64,000 nt of DNA from Candidatus Bipolaricaulis sibiricus (GCA_004102645.1 CP034928.1:1542153-1606152), one strand, 5' to 3'; shown: positions 16,701 to 24,776, counted from the stretch's first letter. Made by a program: numbers and translations. Notes: generated from the sequence alone by a model not told the origin.

Positions 16701-18634
16701 TTGAGCAAGGCGGCCACCCCCGCCACGTGCGGCGCGGCGGCCGACGTGCCGGGGAACGGGTTGTAGAAGCTGACCCCGGTCGTCACGTTGGCCGGCGCGG
16801 CGAGGTCGGGCTTGGACCGCCCGTCCGTCGTGGGCCCCCGGGAGGAGTAGGGGGCGATCGGGCCGGTGGTGTAGCTCGACCAGTCGATTGCCCCCACGGT
16901 GAGCACCTCGGCCGCGTTCCCTGGGGCAGGGATGCTCGACGCGGACACGACCGGGCTCACCTCCTGCAGAATCGAGAACAGCGACAGGCGGCGCGCCCCG
17001 CCCGCGGCCTTCTGAATGCGCACCCGGTACGTGCCGGCTGTGCTGGCCGTGGTGGTGATCCGCTCGGTGGGGGCCTCGGTCCCGCTCTGGGTGGCCGTGG
17101 AGCTCGCCACCAGCGTTCCCGTGGGACCGTACAGGTAGAGGTCGTAGTCGTCGGCGGTGGCCGGCCAGGCGTCCCACGTCAGGTAGAGGATGATCTGTTG
17201 GCCCGCGGTGGCGGTGAACGTGATGTCCGTGTCGTGCCAGCCATCACCGTTGGCGTCGGTGAACGTGGCCCCGTAGTGCTTCTGGCCGGAGTTGCCGGCT
17301 GCCTGGACCCACAGGATGCCGGCCGACGTCGCCCGGCGGGCGATGTCGGCGATGGTTCCCGTTCCATCGTAGAAGTTCGTGTTGAACCACCCGAGCGAGT
17401 GGTTGATGATGTGCACACCCTCGGAGATGCAGTACGTCACGGCATTGTCGAGGTCGACTTCGTTCGCGATCTTGATCAGGTAGAGCTGGGCATCGGGGGC
17501 CACGTCGTGGACGATCTGGGCCACGGCGGTGCCGTGGGAAACCCCCGACGCAATGCCAGTGCCCGTGAAATCGCGGGTGATCACGCTGTACGGCAGGTCG
17601 CCCCCGGCCTGGGCGGCCGACAGCCCGTTGAACCCAAGGTCGATCACGGCGATCTTCACGCCCGAACCGCGGATGCCCGCGGCGTGGAAGGCGGCGGCGC
17701 CCACCAGGGCGGCCCCTTCGGAGGTCACGGCCATCTCGTGCGGGACATAGGGGAGCCTCACGTACACCCCGGCCCCCACCTGGGCGAGGAAGCTCTCCAG
17801 CTGCCCCAGCGGAACGGTGACCTTGGACAGCCCAAGGGGTGACGTGGTGGTCTCCACGGCTACCCCGAGCGGGGCCACGCTCCCCCCTCTCGACTCCACA
17901 ACGAGGGTCACCTCTCCTCCCGCTGTAAGGGGGATCCCCAGCATCCCCGCCACGCGGGTCACGGCATCGCGGGCCTGGGACGGAAGTTGGGCGAGCGCGG
18001 TGAGAGGCCCGGTCGGAACGACCTGTCGCACCGCCGAGAGCAGGGTCTCCAGCGACCCGTCGACATGGGGGTTCGACTTCGCCGTCTTCGTGATCGTGAT
18101 CGACCCGATGGTCAGCGGAACGGCCTTGGCCGTTGCGGTGGAACTCGCGGTGCCACCGGCCCGAAGGAAGGTCAGGAACTGGACCGCCTGGCTCACCCGC
18201 GGGGAACGGGTGGACACGCCTGCGAACGCATCCCCCCGCCACGGGAGGACGACACCGATCACGCGCCCGCCGTAGCTGTACAGCTCCAGACCGGCAGCCT
18301 GGAGCTGGGAGGCATAGGAGGACAGATCGGCGAACCGCGAGGCGACGGTCGGCGTCCAGGTCATGAGGGCCTGGGCGACGTCGAACCGCACCGTGCCGAG
18401 GCCGGCCAACAGGTAGACCTGGTTGTAGAGGGCCGCCTCGTTGTAGTCCTTCACCGTGGCCGTGATCCCAGCCCCGCGGGCCTGGGCCACGACGGCATCC
18501 CACGCCGCCCGATCGGCGTCGAGGGCCAACACGTCGACCTGGGCCACCGCGATCGCGCTGGTCACAGACGCAACAAGGAACGCGCCGACGGCGCGCCGCA
18601 GCACAAGGGGCAGTCGAAGTCGAGCTAGGTTCAT
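13778..18634 (-). CDS. Large secreted subtilisin-like (S8) protease with CARDB and PKD modules
   Basis: A 1618-residue exoprotein with a signal peptide (about 1-31). A 270-residue N-terminal region of unknown fold ends in VYVRLPYVPHEMAV. The S8 domain has Asp332 (VIDLGFNG), His367 (SHGTAVAQIV), oxyanion Asn448 (AAGNSG) and Ser631 (PGTSAAAPHVAGVAALL), with a beta insert at about 470-545. Then come three CARDB domains (about 688-790, 898-1000, 1007-1105), a DUF4384-like segment (about 1110-1230, FAVATDKSTYTVGEPVRVTV), two PKD domains (about 1256-1435) and a Cys-containing C-terminal domain. The catalytic set is complete. I started at ATG 18634, just behind the companion gene's stop. Likely extracellular or surface-bound protein degradation. 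Confidence 0.9.
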   Translation of the reverse strand: MNLARLRLPLVLRRAVGAFLVASVTSAIAVAQVDVLALDADRAAWDAVVAQARGAGITATVKDYNEAALYNQVYLLAGLGTVRFDVAQALMTWTPTVASRFADLSSYASQLQAAGLELYSYGGRVIGVVLPWRGDAFAGVSTRSPRVSQAVQFLTFLRAGGTASSTATAKAVPLTIGSITITKTAKSNPHVDGSLETLLSAVRQVVPTGPLTALAQLPSQARDAVTRVAGMLGIPLTAGGEVTLVVESRGGSVAPLGVAVETTTSPLGLSKVTVPLGQLESFLAQVGAGVYVRLPYVPHEMAVTSEGAALVGAAAFHAAGIRGSGVKIAVIDLGFNGLSAAQAGGDLPYSVITRDFTGTGIASGVSHGTAVAQIVHDVAPDAQLYLIKIANEVDLDNAVTYCISEGVHIINHSLGWFNTNFYDGTGTIADIARRATSAGILWVQAAGNSGQKHYGATFTDANGDGWHDTDITFTATAGQQIILYLTWDAWPATADDYDLYLYGPTGTLVASSTATQSGTEAPTERITTTASTAGTYRVRIQKAAGGARRLSLFSILQEVSPVVSASSIPAPGNAAEVLTVGAIDWSSYTTGPIAPYSSRGPTTDGRSKPDLAAPANVTTGVSFYNPFPGTSAAAPHVAGVAALLKAENAALTRATLTSRILSFCVAMGDPYAFGAGRLVASPQPTAQPDLVIQSITHSPTNPTVGSTVTFQVTVRNQGTASAGAFTVRLQGTGPSQDQSVSSLAAGASVTRTFTLPLSTTPETFTATADVFNQVSESDETNNTGQVTVVGQAPPPQAQLTTDKASYVVGETVGITLHNTGSVTVDLPNAAPWAIRNSGGQVVFTPFAAMVITPVAPGTSRSWTWDGRDSFGAQVPPGTYTVELQTQNAGTLSASFVIQAPALPDLVIQSITHSPTNPNLGQTITFTVVVRNQGTASAASSVVRVQGAGSPSDQSVPSLAAGASVTRTFTLPLTTSPETFTATADFYNQVAESDETNNTRQVTVTAPAQPDLVVTNIVWTPTNPTVGSTVSFTVTVRNQGTANAGSFVVRLQGVGPFQDRTVGSLAAGAQTNLSFSLPLSTSPETFTATADFYSQVAESDETNNTRQVQVIGAAAPLAFAVATDKSTYTVGEPVRVTVTLSRASYVYLVELDAAGRAVFIFPNRWETSPQLPAGTTQLPRTTAYSYTTSEPVGSEQIVGFAADRAIPFFPTSFGTGFPILSTNGAFFLSQVRSWLSANVPSGSWAEASAPFTIVLPTNQPPTASFTFSPSNPLVNQWITFDGRGSSDPDGTITAWAWNFGDGATGTGSQIQKRYSAAGTYTVTLTVTDNRGATGTTTRTVVVTPPNQPPTASFTFSPANPNPGQNVTFDASGSSDPDGTIVSYAWSFGDGTTSTVTTANVTKAYASAGLYTVTLTVTDNLGATGTATRTIQVGPPPSTLPGMPTIDKPGIYVWGDPENKWHVTVAGDPSWAAPRPFQVILETPGTFANRVLTPGTTPAPTITTSGGLTKLTWEGSIGSGWFDLAFDLSGANSMQLTLYLDTDGDGVARPATHAARIGLVYLRTCKTNPPNNPFVLLRGSAPALLPSANFQVGYCSGGTYPTCTTIRWDIEHRERDAGCP
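14330..14875 (-). repeat. Two tandem PKD-domain repeats within the S8 protease gene
   Basis: The two units are 270 bases (90 codons) apart. The segment GTTGTCGGTCACGGTGAGGG is identical at 14381-14400 and 14651-14670. Each unit encodes PPTASFTFSP...WxFGDG...TYTVTLTVTDN. Confidence 0.85.
15316..16573 (-). repeat. Three CARDB-domain repeats within the S8 protease gene
   Basis: Near-identical DNA starts at 15316, 15634 and 16279; the first two are exactly 318 bases (106 codons) apart. Each encodes PDLV...SPTNP...RNQGTA...SLAAGA...SPETFTATADFY...SDETNNT. High DNA-level identity suggests recent duplication or gene conversion. Confidence 0.85.
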
Positions 18635-18639
18635 CGGGA

Positions 18640-19380
18640 TCAGCCTCCCACAGCAGGGTACGGAGTGAACGGCGGGCGAACGCTCCGCACCGCCGGGTCT
18701 TGGCCCAGCTTGGAAAGCAGGGCGATCGGAATCAACAGCTCCGTCAGCGACCCACTGGAGTTGAGCACGTACGGTTCCAGATCCTCGGCCAACGCGGTCG
18801 CTGCCTCGGCCACCACCCGCACCCGTAGACCCACCCGCTCCAGGCCGAAGTCCCGAGCAGCGCCGAACCAGTCCGGATGCCCCACCAGCGCCCACAGGGT
18901 GGGATCGAGTTTGATCCCTTCCGGCACCCGCGGGAGTTTGAGGGCCAGCTCTTTGACCGTCAGGCTGATCGTGATCCCCTCGTCAAGCAGGCCCAGTTCA
19001 CGCATGAGGTCGAAGAACGCCTCGGACGGGGGTACGAGACCATCGGCCGCCCAGACGATGAGTTCGGCCTTCTCGCCGTTCCCACGCAGGGTGATCCGCT
19101 CCGCGCCGGTCTCCACTCCCAGCAAGAACTGCTCGCCATCGAGATAGAGGTAGGTTCCCCCGGCACGCAGGGCGTCCTCGCTCTCGGCTCCCATCAGCAC
19201 GAGCTCGCCCTCGGTCCAGGCCGCAGTTGCCACTTCGAGCTCGTGGGCCCGGTCCGGCAGCTTGGCCACGGCCCCGCTCGGCAAGCCAATCTCCGCCCAC
19301 AGGTAACGGGGCGTCTCGGCCCGAACCCCAAGCCCTGCCCCCAGGGCCAGCACAACCACCAGTGCGAATCGTATGGACAT
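18640..19380 (-). CDS. Secreted companion protein upstream of the S8 protease
   Basis: A 246-residue protein with a signal peptide (about 1-22, ending GVRAE); no family recognised. The body is mixed alpha/beta with long hydrophobic runs (LTELLIPIALLSKLG). Its end, [15 protein letters not shown], resembles the VYVRLPYVPHE segment immediately before the catalytic domain of the adjacent protease. That makes me suspect a stand-alone relative of the protease N-terminal region. The gene ends 5 bases before the protease ATG, so the two are almost certainly co-transcribed. A TATATT -10-like site lies at 19400-19405, and AAAGGGGGG precedes the ATG. Confidence 0.75.
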   Translation of the reverse strand: MSIRFALVVVLALGAGLGVRAETPRYLWAEIGLPSGAVAKLPDRAHELEVATAAWTEGELVLMGAESEDALRAGGTYLYLDGEQFLLGVETGAERITLRGNGEKAELIVWAADGLVPPSEAFFDLMRELGLLDEGITISLTVKELALKLPRVPEGIKLDPTLWALVGHPDWFGAARDFGLERVGLRVRVVAEAATALAEDLEPYVLNSSGSLTELLIPIALLSKLGQDPAVRSVRPPFTPYPAVGG

Positions 19381-19532
19381 GAGTACCCCCCTTTCCCTCA
19401 ATATACACCTGCCACCGAGGCTCGGTTCCCCCTGAGCGCCGACCCGCGGGGATCTGTCACGGGCGTTGGTTCCCGCCCTGTCCCCCCCTGGTTGCCGCAG
19501 GACACGCCCCGCGAAACAATCGGAGCGTGACC

Positions 19533-20531
19533 ATGCCGCAGTTCGTCCGCCAGACGATCCTCCCCGAGCTGGGAGAGGAAGGCCAGCAGAGGCTCGAAGA
19601 GGCGTCGGTCCTCGTCGTGGGCTGCGGCGCGCTCGGGTCCCACACCGCGGAGATCCTCGCCCGAGCAGGGGTCGGCGACCTGATCCTCGTCGACCGGGAC
19701 GTGGTCGAGGAGACGAACCTGCACCGCGTGTCCTTGTTCACGCCCGACGAGGTTGGCCAGCCCAAGGCCCACGCCGCGGCCATCCTCCTCCGCCGGATCG
19801 CTCCCCACGCCACGATAGCCGCCCACGTCGTCCATTTCGGCCCGCGGGAGGCCGAGGAGCTCGTTCCCAGCGTGGATCTTGTTGTGGATGGGCTCGACAA
19901 CCTGTCCACACGGTACCTCGTGAACGACGCGTGCGTAAAGCACGGCGTTCCCTGGGTGTACACGGCCGTCCTCTCCACGTACGGGATGACGATGCCGATC
20001 GTCCCCGCGGGAGGGCCGTGCCTGCGGTGCGTGTTCCCTGACCCTCCCTCGCGCGGGGCGATCCCGACCTGCGCCGAGGCGGGCATCCTTGGTCCCGTTC
20101 CCGCGGCGCTCGCCGCCCTCCAGGCGACGACGGCGATCCAGATCCTGGCCCGTGGCTCGGCCCTCGCTCCGGGGCGCCTGGTTCACCTCGATCTTTGGAC
20201 GGGTCGCGCGGAACTGGTCTCCGTCGCGCGCGCGCCGGATTGCCCGTGCTGCGGAAAGCGCCAGTTTGAGTTCCTCGCCCAGCGCGACCCGGCGGAAATC
20301 CTGTGCGGAGACAGCGTCCAGATCCTCCCGCAGCGCCGAGAGCGCCTCGACTTGGAGAGGCTGGCTGCTCGGCTGCGGGTGCTCGGCGAAGCGCGGGTCG
20401 CCCACGGGGTGCTCGTGGCTGCGGTCGAGGGCATTGGGCTAACGGTGTTCCCTGACGGCCGGGCAATCGTGAAGGGCATCTCGGACCCGCACCGAGCCCA
20501 AGCTCTCTACGACCAGTACCTCGCCGCGTGA
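19533..20531 (+). CDS. ThiF/MoeB/HesA-family adenylyltransferase (E1-like)
   Basis: This enzyme adenylates the C-terminal Gly of a ubiquitin-like sulfur carrier (ThiS or MoaD type). The 332 residues contain the nucleotide loop VVGCGALGS, VDRDVVEETNLHR with the arginine finger, the DGLDN segment and four zinc Cys (CLRC and CPCC). A Cys in IPTCAEAG sits where the family's catalytic Cys occurs. No rhodanese domain is attached; the C-terminal 75 residues (ending LTVFPDGRAIVKG) are an extension common in this group. No carrier-protein gene lies nearby, so thiamin versus molybdopterin cannot be decided. ATG 19533 has GGAG at 7 bases; GTG 19527 is the alternative. Confidence 0.88.
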   Translation: MPQFVRQTILPELGEEGQQRLEEASVLVVGCGALGSHTAEILARAGVGDLILVDRDVVEETNLHRVSLFTPDEVGQPKAHAAAILLRRIAPHATIAAHVVHFGPREAEELVPSVDLVVDGLDNLSTRYLVNDACVKHGVPWVYTAVLSTYGMTMPIVPAGGPCLRCVFPDPPSRGAIPTCAEAGILGPVPAALAALQATTAIQILARGSALAPGRLVHLDLWTGRAELVSVARAPDCPCCGKRQFEFLAQRDPAEILCGDSVQILPQRRERLDLERLAARLRVLGEARVAHGVLVAAVEGIGLTVFPDGRAIVKGISDPHRAQALYDQYLAA

Positions 20532-20553
20532 GGGGGCCGGAAGGCGGAATCCA

Positions 20554-21069
20554 TCAACGGCTGCTCAGCCAGAACGCAACCACGATCAACCCCAACACGA
20601 ACAGGGGTACAGCGATCATCGGCCAGGCCCTCCGGCGCAGGGCACCCTTCGGGAGAACGGTGGTCGGTGAACGCGGATGGCGGACGTCCAGCCACCGTGC
20701 TTTCTTGAGCATCTTCACCGATTGGGCGATCTTCCCCTGGCGGCGGTAGACCACACCCAGGTTGTGGTAGGCCGAGGCGTGGTGCGGGTCCTCCTCCGTA
20801 GCCCGGGTGTAGGCGCGCTCGGCCCGGGACAGGTCGTCCTGCTCGAAGTACAGGTTCCCCAGCCGGAACAGGACCTGAGCTTTGGACTCACCGTAGCGGA
20901 GGGTGTCCAGGAGCAGGGCGATCCCCTCGGCGTGACGGCCCGCGCGGCGAAACTCCTCCGCCTGGTCCAGGGCCGCCTGCACGAGCTGTCCGCGCTGGGC
21001 AGGGGTCAGGCCGGTTGGGTCGGGCAGAGGACCGAAATCCGTTGCTTCACCGTCTGGATGTCGAGCCAT
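20554..21069 (-). CDS. TPR-repeat protein with C-terminal transmembrane anchor
   Basis: A 171-residue protein with about three tetratricopeptide repeats (GRHAEGIALLLDTLRYG; AQVLFRLGNLYFEQDDLSRA; ASAYHNLGVVYRRQGKIAQS) and then a basic linker. One C-terminal membrane helix (WPMIAVPLFVLGLIVVAFWL) is followed by SSR, so it is tail-anchored with the TPRs probably in the cytoplasm. The ATG at 21069 makes it overlap the udg 3' end by 64 bases and lacks an SD; an internal GTG is possible, so the start is uncertain. Partner proteins are unknown. Confidence 0.75.
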   Translation of the reverse strand: MARHPDGEATDFGPLPDPTGLTPAQRGQLVQAALDQAEEFRRAGRHAEGIALLLDTLRYGESKAQVLFRLGNLYFEQDDLSRAERAYTRATEEDPHHASAYHNLGVVYRRQGKIAQSVKMLKKARWLDVRHPRSPTTVLPKGALRRRAWPMIAVPLFVLGLIVVAFWLSSR

Positions 21070-21608
21070 GTCTGGTACTTGGGACTCCCCTTGGCCTTGC
21101 TCGCGTTGCGCAGCAGGTAGCTGGGATGGTACATCGGGAATACCTCGATCCCACCGCGCCAGCGGTGAAGGGTCCCCCGCAGCTGGGTGATCCCGTCGGT
21201 GGTGTCGAGAAACCACTGAGTGGGGGTGTTGCCGAGCGTGACGATGATCCGCGGTCGGATGAGGGCGATCTGCGCGGCGAGCCAGTCCCAGCATGCGTCC
21301 ATCTCCTGGCGCGTGGGAACGCGGTTCGCCGGAGGTCGGCACTTGACCACGTTCGCGATGTAGACCTCGTCACGGGACAGGCCGACAGAGCCCAGGATCT
21401 GCGTGAGGAGCTGCCCGGCCGGGCCGACGAACGGACGTCCGGTCTCGTCCTCGACCTCCCCTGGTCCCTCACCGACGAACATCAGCAACGCCCGCGGGTT
21501 CCCCTCACCGAACACGACGGTCCGCCGTCCGTCCGCAAGCGGACACCGCCGGCATTCACCCGCCTTCTGCGCAAGGAGATCCAACGAGAGCTCGAACGTG
21601 CCGGACAA
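21006..21608 (-). CDS. Uracil-DNA glycosylase, family 4 (iron-sulfur)
   Basis: This enzyme removes uracil from DNA and is common in thermophiles and anaerobes. The 200 residues carry the family 4 signatures: motif A GEGPGEVEDETGRPFVG, motif B HPSYLLRN, and four Fe-S Cys at 19, 22, 90 and 106 (CRRC, VKCRPP, DACW). I chose the TTG at 21608 because GGAGGTGA lies just upstream and no other start fits the family N-terminus. Upstream frame extension has no family similarity. Confidence 0.9.
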   Translation of the reverse strand: MSGTFELSLDLLAQKAGECRRCPLADGRRTVVFGEGNPRALLMFVGEGPGEVEDETGRPFVGPAGQLLTQILGSVGLSRDEVYIANVVKCRPPANRVPTRQEMDACWDWLAAQIALIRPRIIVTLGNTPTQWFLDTTDGITQLRGTLHRWRGGIEVFPMYHPSYLLRNASKAKGSPKYQTWLDIQTVKQRISVLCPTQPA

Positions 21609-21707
21609 CGTCACCTCCGGGGACACAATCGAACGTCCAAGGTCACAACCGCGGAGCACAGACCAATGCCGTGGGACTTGCGACTCTCCGACCTTCGACT
21701 GTCCTTC

Positions 21708-21783
21708 TGGAGCGGGCAACGGGGATCGAACCCGTGACCTGCAGCTTGGGAAGCTGCCGCTCTACCAACTGAGCTACGCCCGC
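21708..21783 (-). tRNA. tRNA-Gly (anticodon CCC), CCA encoded
   Basis: The 76-nt cloverleaf reads GCGGGCG acceptor, D-arm GCTCAGTTGGTAGAGC, anticodon arm GCAGC-TTCCCAA-GCTGC, and T-arm CGGGTTCGATCCCCG. U73 and CCA are encoded. The anticodon CCC reads GGG glycine codons, abundant in this GC-rich genome. The acceptor pair 7:66 is a G-U wobble. Confidence 0.96.
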
Positions 21784-21807
21784 CCTGCAGTTCCGTTAGG
21801 CCGCCTC

Positions 21808-21837
21808 ATCTTACCGCCAGCAGACGACGACGGTCAA
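21808..21837 (-). promoter_or_regulatory. Promoter of tRNA-Gly
   Basis: On the minus strand TTGACC (21832-21837), an 18-base spacer and TAAGAT (21808-21813), about 24 bases before the tRNA 5' end. Confidence 0.65.
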
Positions 21838-21872
21838 GCGTCGCCCCCCACCCGCGGCCCACGGACAACGGA

Positions 21873-23060
21873 CTACATGCGCAGCGCTTCCAGCGCGGGC
21901 ATTGGCTTCCCCCGCAGGAAGTCGAGGGTCGCTCCGCCGCCGGTCGAGATGTACCCGAACTGCTCGGCGAGGCCAAGCCGCTGGACCGCCTCGCCGGTCT
22001 CGCCTCCCCCGACCACGGTGAACGCCGGGGATCGAATGAGCGCTCGGGCAACGGCGTCGGTGCCGGCATCGAACGGGGGCGTCTCGAATGCACCCAGAGG
22101 CCCCGCCCAGACTACCGTGCCCGCTTTCGCCAGCTCGGTCGCGAACCTCTGCACGGTGGCAGGGCCGATGTCGAGCCCCATCCCGTCGTCGGGGATCGCG
22201 TGCGCAGGTACAACCCGGGTCGCCGCTCCCGCCTTCAGCTCACGCGCAACGACGACATCCTCGGGGAGGAGGATCTTCTTCCCCTTCGCCGCCGCCTCCC
22301 GCAGGAGATCGCGCAGCGTGCCCACGAGTTGGGCATCGACGACCGACTTCCCCACGCTGTGTCCCTGGGCGACGAGGAACGTGAACGCCACCCCTCCCCC
22401 CACCAGGAACCCGTCCACGCGCGCCAACAGGTCGGTCAAGACCCCCAGCTTGTCCTTCGCCTTCTTGCCGCCGACGAGGACGTAGAACGGACGGCGTGGG
22501 TGGTCCCGAACTTCGGTCAGGACCTCCACCTCGCGCGCCATGAGCAGCCCCGCATAGGACGGCAGCACCCGGGCCACCCCCACCGTGGACGCATGGGCCC
22601 GATGGGCGGTCGCGAACGCGTCGTTCACGAACGCATCGAACGGTGCGGCGAGCTGTCGGGCGAACTCGGGGTCGTTCTCCTCCTCGCCGGCGTGGAACCG
22701 GACGTTCTCCAGCACGACGACCCCCCCCGGCGGGAGCGCGTTCACGGCCTGGACCACCTCGCGCCCGACGCACTGCCGCACCGCGTGCACCTGTTGGCCG
22801 AGGAGCTCTCGAAGCCGGTCCGCCACCGGTGCCATGCGCAGCGCATCCACGACCGCCCCCTCGGGACGTCCCAGATGGGACAGCACCCCGACCCGGGCTC
22901 CGCGGTCGACGAGCCAGCGCAGGGTGGGAACCACCGCCCGAATCCGGCTGTCGTCCGCCACCCGTCCGTTGGCAAGCGGAACGTTGAGATCGGCCCGCAG
23001 GAGGACCCTCTGGTCATGGGGATCAAGATCTCGAACTACACGAAGTTTCATCGCGGTCAT
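21873..23060 (-). CDS. pgk: Phosphoglycerate kinase
   Basis: Glycolytic/gluconeogenic kinase converting 1,3-bisphosphoglycerate and ADP to 3-phosphoglycerate and ATP. Its 395 residues are normal length. Motifs present: RVLLRADLNVPL, SHLGRPEG (substrate-binding N-domain), VLVGGKKAKDKLGVL, the interdomain region and the nucleotide-binding tail VVGGGETGEAV. The ATG at 23060 (MTAMKLRVV) lies 8 bases after a TAGAAT box with TTGCCC 17 bases further up, so a leaderless mRNA is likely, although GGAG also occurs 4 bases before the ATG. It is divergent from the LolA-like gene. Confidence 0.96.
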   Translation of the reverse strand: MTAMKLRVVRDLDPHDQRVLLRADLNVPLANGRVADDSRIRAVVPTLRWLVDRGARVGVLSHLGRPEGAVVDALRMAPVADRLRELLGQQVHAVRQCVGREVVQAVNALPPGGVVVLENVRFHAGEEENDPEFARQLAAPFDAFVNDAFATAHRAHASTVGVARVLPSYAGLLMAREVEVLTEVRDHPRRPFYVLVGGKKAKDKLGVLTDLLARVDGFLVGGGVAFTFLVAQGHSVGKSVVDAQLVGTLRDLLREAAAKGKKILLPEDVVVARELKAGAATRVVPAHAIPDDGMGLDIGPATVQRFATELAKAGTVVWAGPLGAFETPPFDAGTDAVARALIRSPAFTVVGGGETGEAVQRLGLAEQFGYISTGGGATLDFLRGKPMPALEALRM

Positions 23061-23068
23061 CGCTCTCC

Positions 23069-23097
23069 ATTCTAGGTTCTCAGCTCGGGTCGGGCAA
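23069..23097 (-). promoter_or_regulatory. pgk promoter with -10 adjoining the start codon
   Basis: On the minus strand TTGCCC (23092-23097), a 17-base spacer and TAGAAT (23069-23074), then 8 bases to the ATG. Confidence 0.65.
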
Positions 23098-23108
23098 GGA
23101 TCGGGAGG

Positions 23109-23114
23109 TATGAT
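23109..23114 (+). promoter_or_regulatory. Possible -10 box of the LolA-like gene
   Basis: TATGAT ends 7 bases before the GTG at 23122. No convincing -35 is visible. Confidence 0.35.
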
Positions 23115-23121
23115 TGCCCCT

Positions 23122-23886
23122 GTGAACGCGTGGGTGGTAGTGGCGGTGCTGCTTCTGGGCGGGGCGCTGGCCCTGGCTCCGATCGTCTGGTCCTGGTTCG
23201 ATCCCACGTCCCCCGCACGCGCGGTGGAGAGGCTCGTTGCCGTTCTCGGGACATGGGGTGGAATCCGGGACTTCGTGGCGGAGGTCGCGGTCCGTGGAGA
23301 CGAGGGGGAGGTCCTTGGCACCCTTCTGTTCCTCGCGCCCGCCTACGTTCGCCTCAACCTCGTCGCACCCGGCACGCTGGCCGGCGAGGTGTTCTCCCTA
23401 CGTCCCGTGGGAGAGGAGTGGCTGTTCGTCCACTACCGGCCGAGCGTGGACATCGGGATCGAGGCGCGGATCGCGGCGCAGGTGCTCGAGGCGTCCCTCG
23501 ATCTGCCGACTCCCGCCCAGGTGTGGGACCGCCTCCGCCGCGGGGCGATCCGCGTCGCCTACACCCCGGCCTCGCCAGGAAACGGACCGCAGGATGGAGG
23601 TGAGGACCAGTTCGACATCATGGGAGTCTCCGGGGCGTTCCCGCGCGTCGTGCTGCACGTGGATCGGTCCACCCTGCTCCCCACCCTAGTTCAGCTCTTC
23701 TCCGACCCGGCTGGGCGCCCCGCTCTCGAGGTGGAGGTCCGCGAACTCAGCGTGAACACCGGCCTCGAACTGCGGGAGGTGTTCCGGCTGGAGCGTGCAA
23801 CAGGGGAACCCGCACCGGGGCGGTGGTTGTCGCATGTCGAGGTGCCCCCACCCCCCGCTCCCGTCCCCCCGCCGGGGGAGCCCTAG
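23122..23886 (+). CDS. LolA-like secreted or membrane-anchored protein
   Basis: A 254-residue protein: an N-terminal hydrophobic segment (VVVAVLLLGGALALAPIVW) followed by a region resembling LolA-fold lipoprotein-sorting proteins (VAVLGTWGGIRDFVAEVAV; LLFLAPAYVRLNLVAPG; EEWLFVHYRP). It ends in a Pro-rich tail (PPPPAPVPPPGEP). If LolA-like it would sit in the periplasm and handle lipids or lipoproteins. GTG at 23122 follows a TATGAT box by 7 bases. The in-frame ATG at 23110 has GGGAGG directly abutting it and is less likely. Fold assignment is by pattern only. Confidence 0.65.
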   Translation: MNAWVVVAVLLLGGALALAPIVWSWFDPTSPARAVERLVAVLGTWGGIRDFVAEVAVRGDEGEVLGTLLFLAPAYVRLNLVAPGTLAGEVFSLRPVGEEWLFVHYRPSVDIGIEARIAAQVLEASLDLPTPAQVWDRLRRGAIRVAYTPASPGNGPQDGGEDQFDIMGVSGAFPRVVLHVDRSTLLPTLVQLFSDPAGRPALEVEVRELSVNTGLELREVFRLERATGEPAPGRWLSHVEVPPPPAPVPPPGEP

Positions 23887-24140
23887 ACGGGGTGAACCCT
23901 TCTGGACGACCTCAGGGCGCGCCGCGCACCCCGGGGGACCCCTGCGGGGAGGTCCCTCCCCCAACCTGCGGGAACCGGGCCACGGGAACAGACAGAGACG
24001 CGCCGCACGGGGCGTGGCGCACTGCACGTACCCGGCGACCCGACCGAGGCCTCACCGACAGCAGGATGCGGAACGCCACCGCCGGAACCCGGCGTCGCCC
24101 CGCGGACCCGTGGGTCTGCCGAACGTGAGACCCAGCGAGG

Positions 24141-24626
24141 CTAGCCGGATGATGCCAGACGCTTGAACTCGCCTAGCTTGAGGTCCTTCTCCACGAACTG
24201 CTCGAACTGCTCCTCTTCCACAAACGGAGATTCGATGGCGGACTTCTCGAACACCGACTCCTCGATGAAGATCGGAGCCTGAGTCCGAAGCGCCAGCGCC
24301 ACCGCGTCGGACGGACGGGCATCGATGTCCCGCGTCGCCCCGGCGGCGTCCCGCACCACGAGGCTGGCGTAGTAGGTGCTCTCCTTCACCGATGTGATCA
24401 CCGCACGCTCGAGGTTCCCCCCCAACGTGCTCAGGAGTTCCTTCATCAGGTCATGAGACAACGGGCGCGGAAACGTGTGCCCCTGCAGCTCGATCGCAAT
24501 GGACATCGCCTCCTGCTCGCCGATCCAGATGGGCATCGCCTTCGTTGAATGGCGGTCCTTGAGGAGCAGAACCGGCGTCTTCGTCGTTGGGTCGAGAAGC
24601 AACGCTCTCACCTCAGCTTCCCTCAT
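24141..24626 (-). CDS. Bifunctional nuclease (BFN/DUF151) family protein
   Basis: A 161-residue protein with the DUF151 core: LLLKDRHSTKAMPIWIGEQE (residues about 20-39), AMSIAIELQG, RPLSHDLMKELL and the acidic DARPSDAVALALRT segment. A short UvrB/UvrC-like acidic tail follows (EEEQFEQFVEKDLKLGEFKR). Family members have been reported to have DNase/RNase activity; the role in bacteria is unclear. A consensus TATAAT at 24658-24663 and SD GAGGAGGAGG precede the ATG, so this gene has an ordinary leader of about 25 bases. Confidence 0.85.
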   Translation of the reverse strand: MREAEVRALLLDPTTKTPVLLLKDRHSTKAMPIWIGEQEAMSIAIELQGHTFPRPLSHDLMKELLSTLGGNLERAVITSVKESTYYASLVVRDAAGATRDIDARPSDAVALALRTQAPIFIEESVFEKSAIESPFVEEEQFEQFVEKDLKLGEFKRLASSG

Positions 24627-24657
24627 TCCTGGCCTCCTCCTCTCTTGAATCGGGACG

Positions 24658-24663
24658 ATTATA
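24658..24663 (-). promoter_or_regulatory. -10 box of the BFN gene
   Basis: A perfect TATAAT on the minus strand, 31 bases upstream of the ATG. No clear -35 is seen. Confidence 0.55.
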
Positions 24664-24776
24664 GCAGTGCCCCGGAGGGGAGACCATGGTCCGCATTACA
24701 CTCGCTCCGTCGGCCCGACGACGGGTCGGGCCGCGAGGTGGCGCAGCGCTCCCGACAACGGTAGCCTCGACCCGCG

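Noticed and set aside
23110-23112. ATG start for the LolA-like gene
   Set aside because: GGGAGG directly abuts this ATG, too close for a normal SD; the GTG at 23122 fits the -10 geometry seen at other genes. Not fully excluded.
24627-24776. tmRNA (ssrA) next to smpB
   Set aside because: The gap is only 150 bases and lacks a tRNA-Ala-like 3' end or tag-encoding frame.
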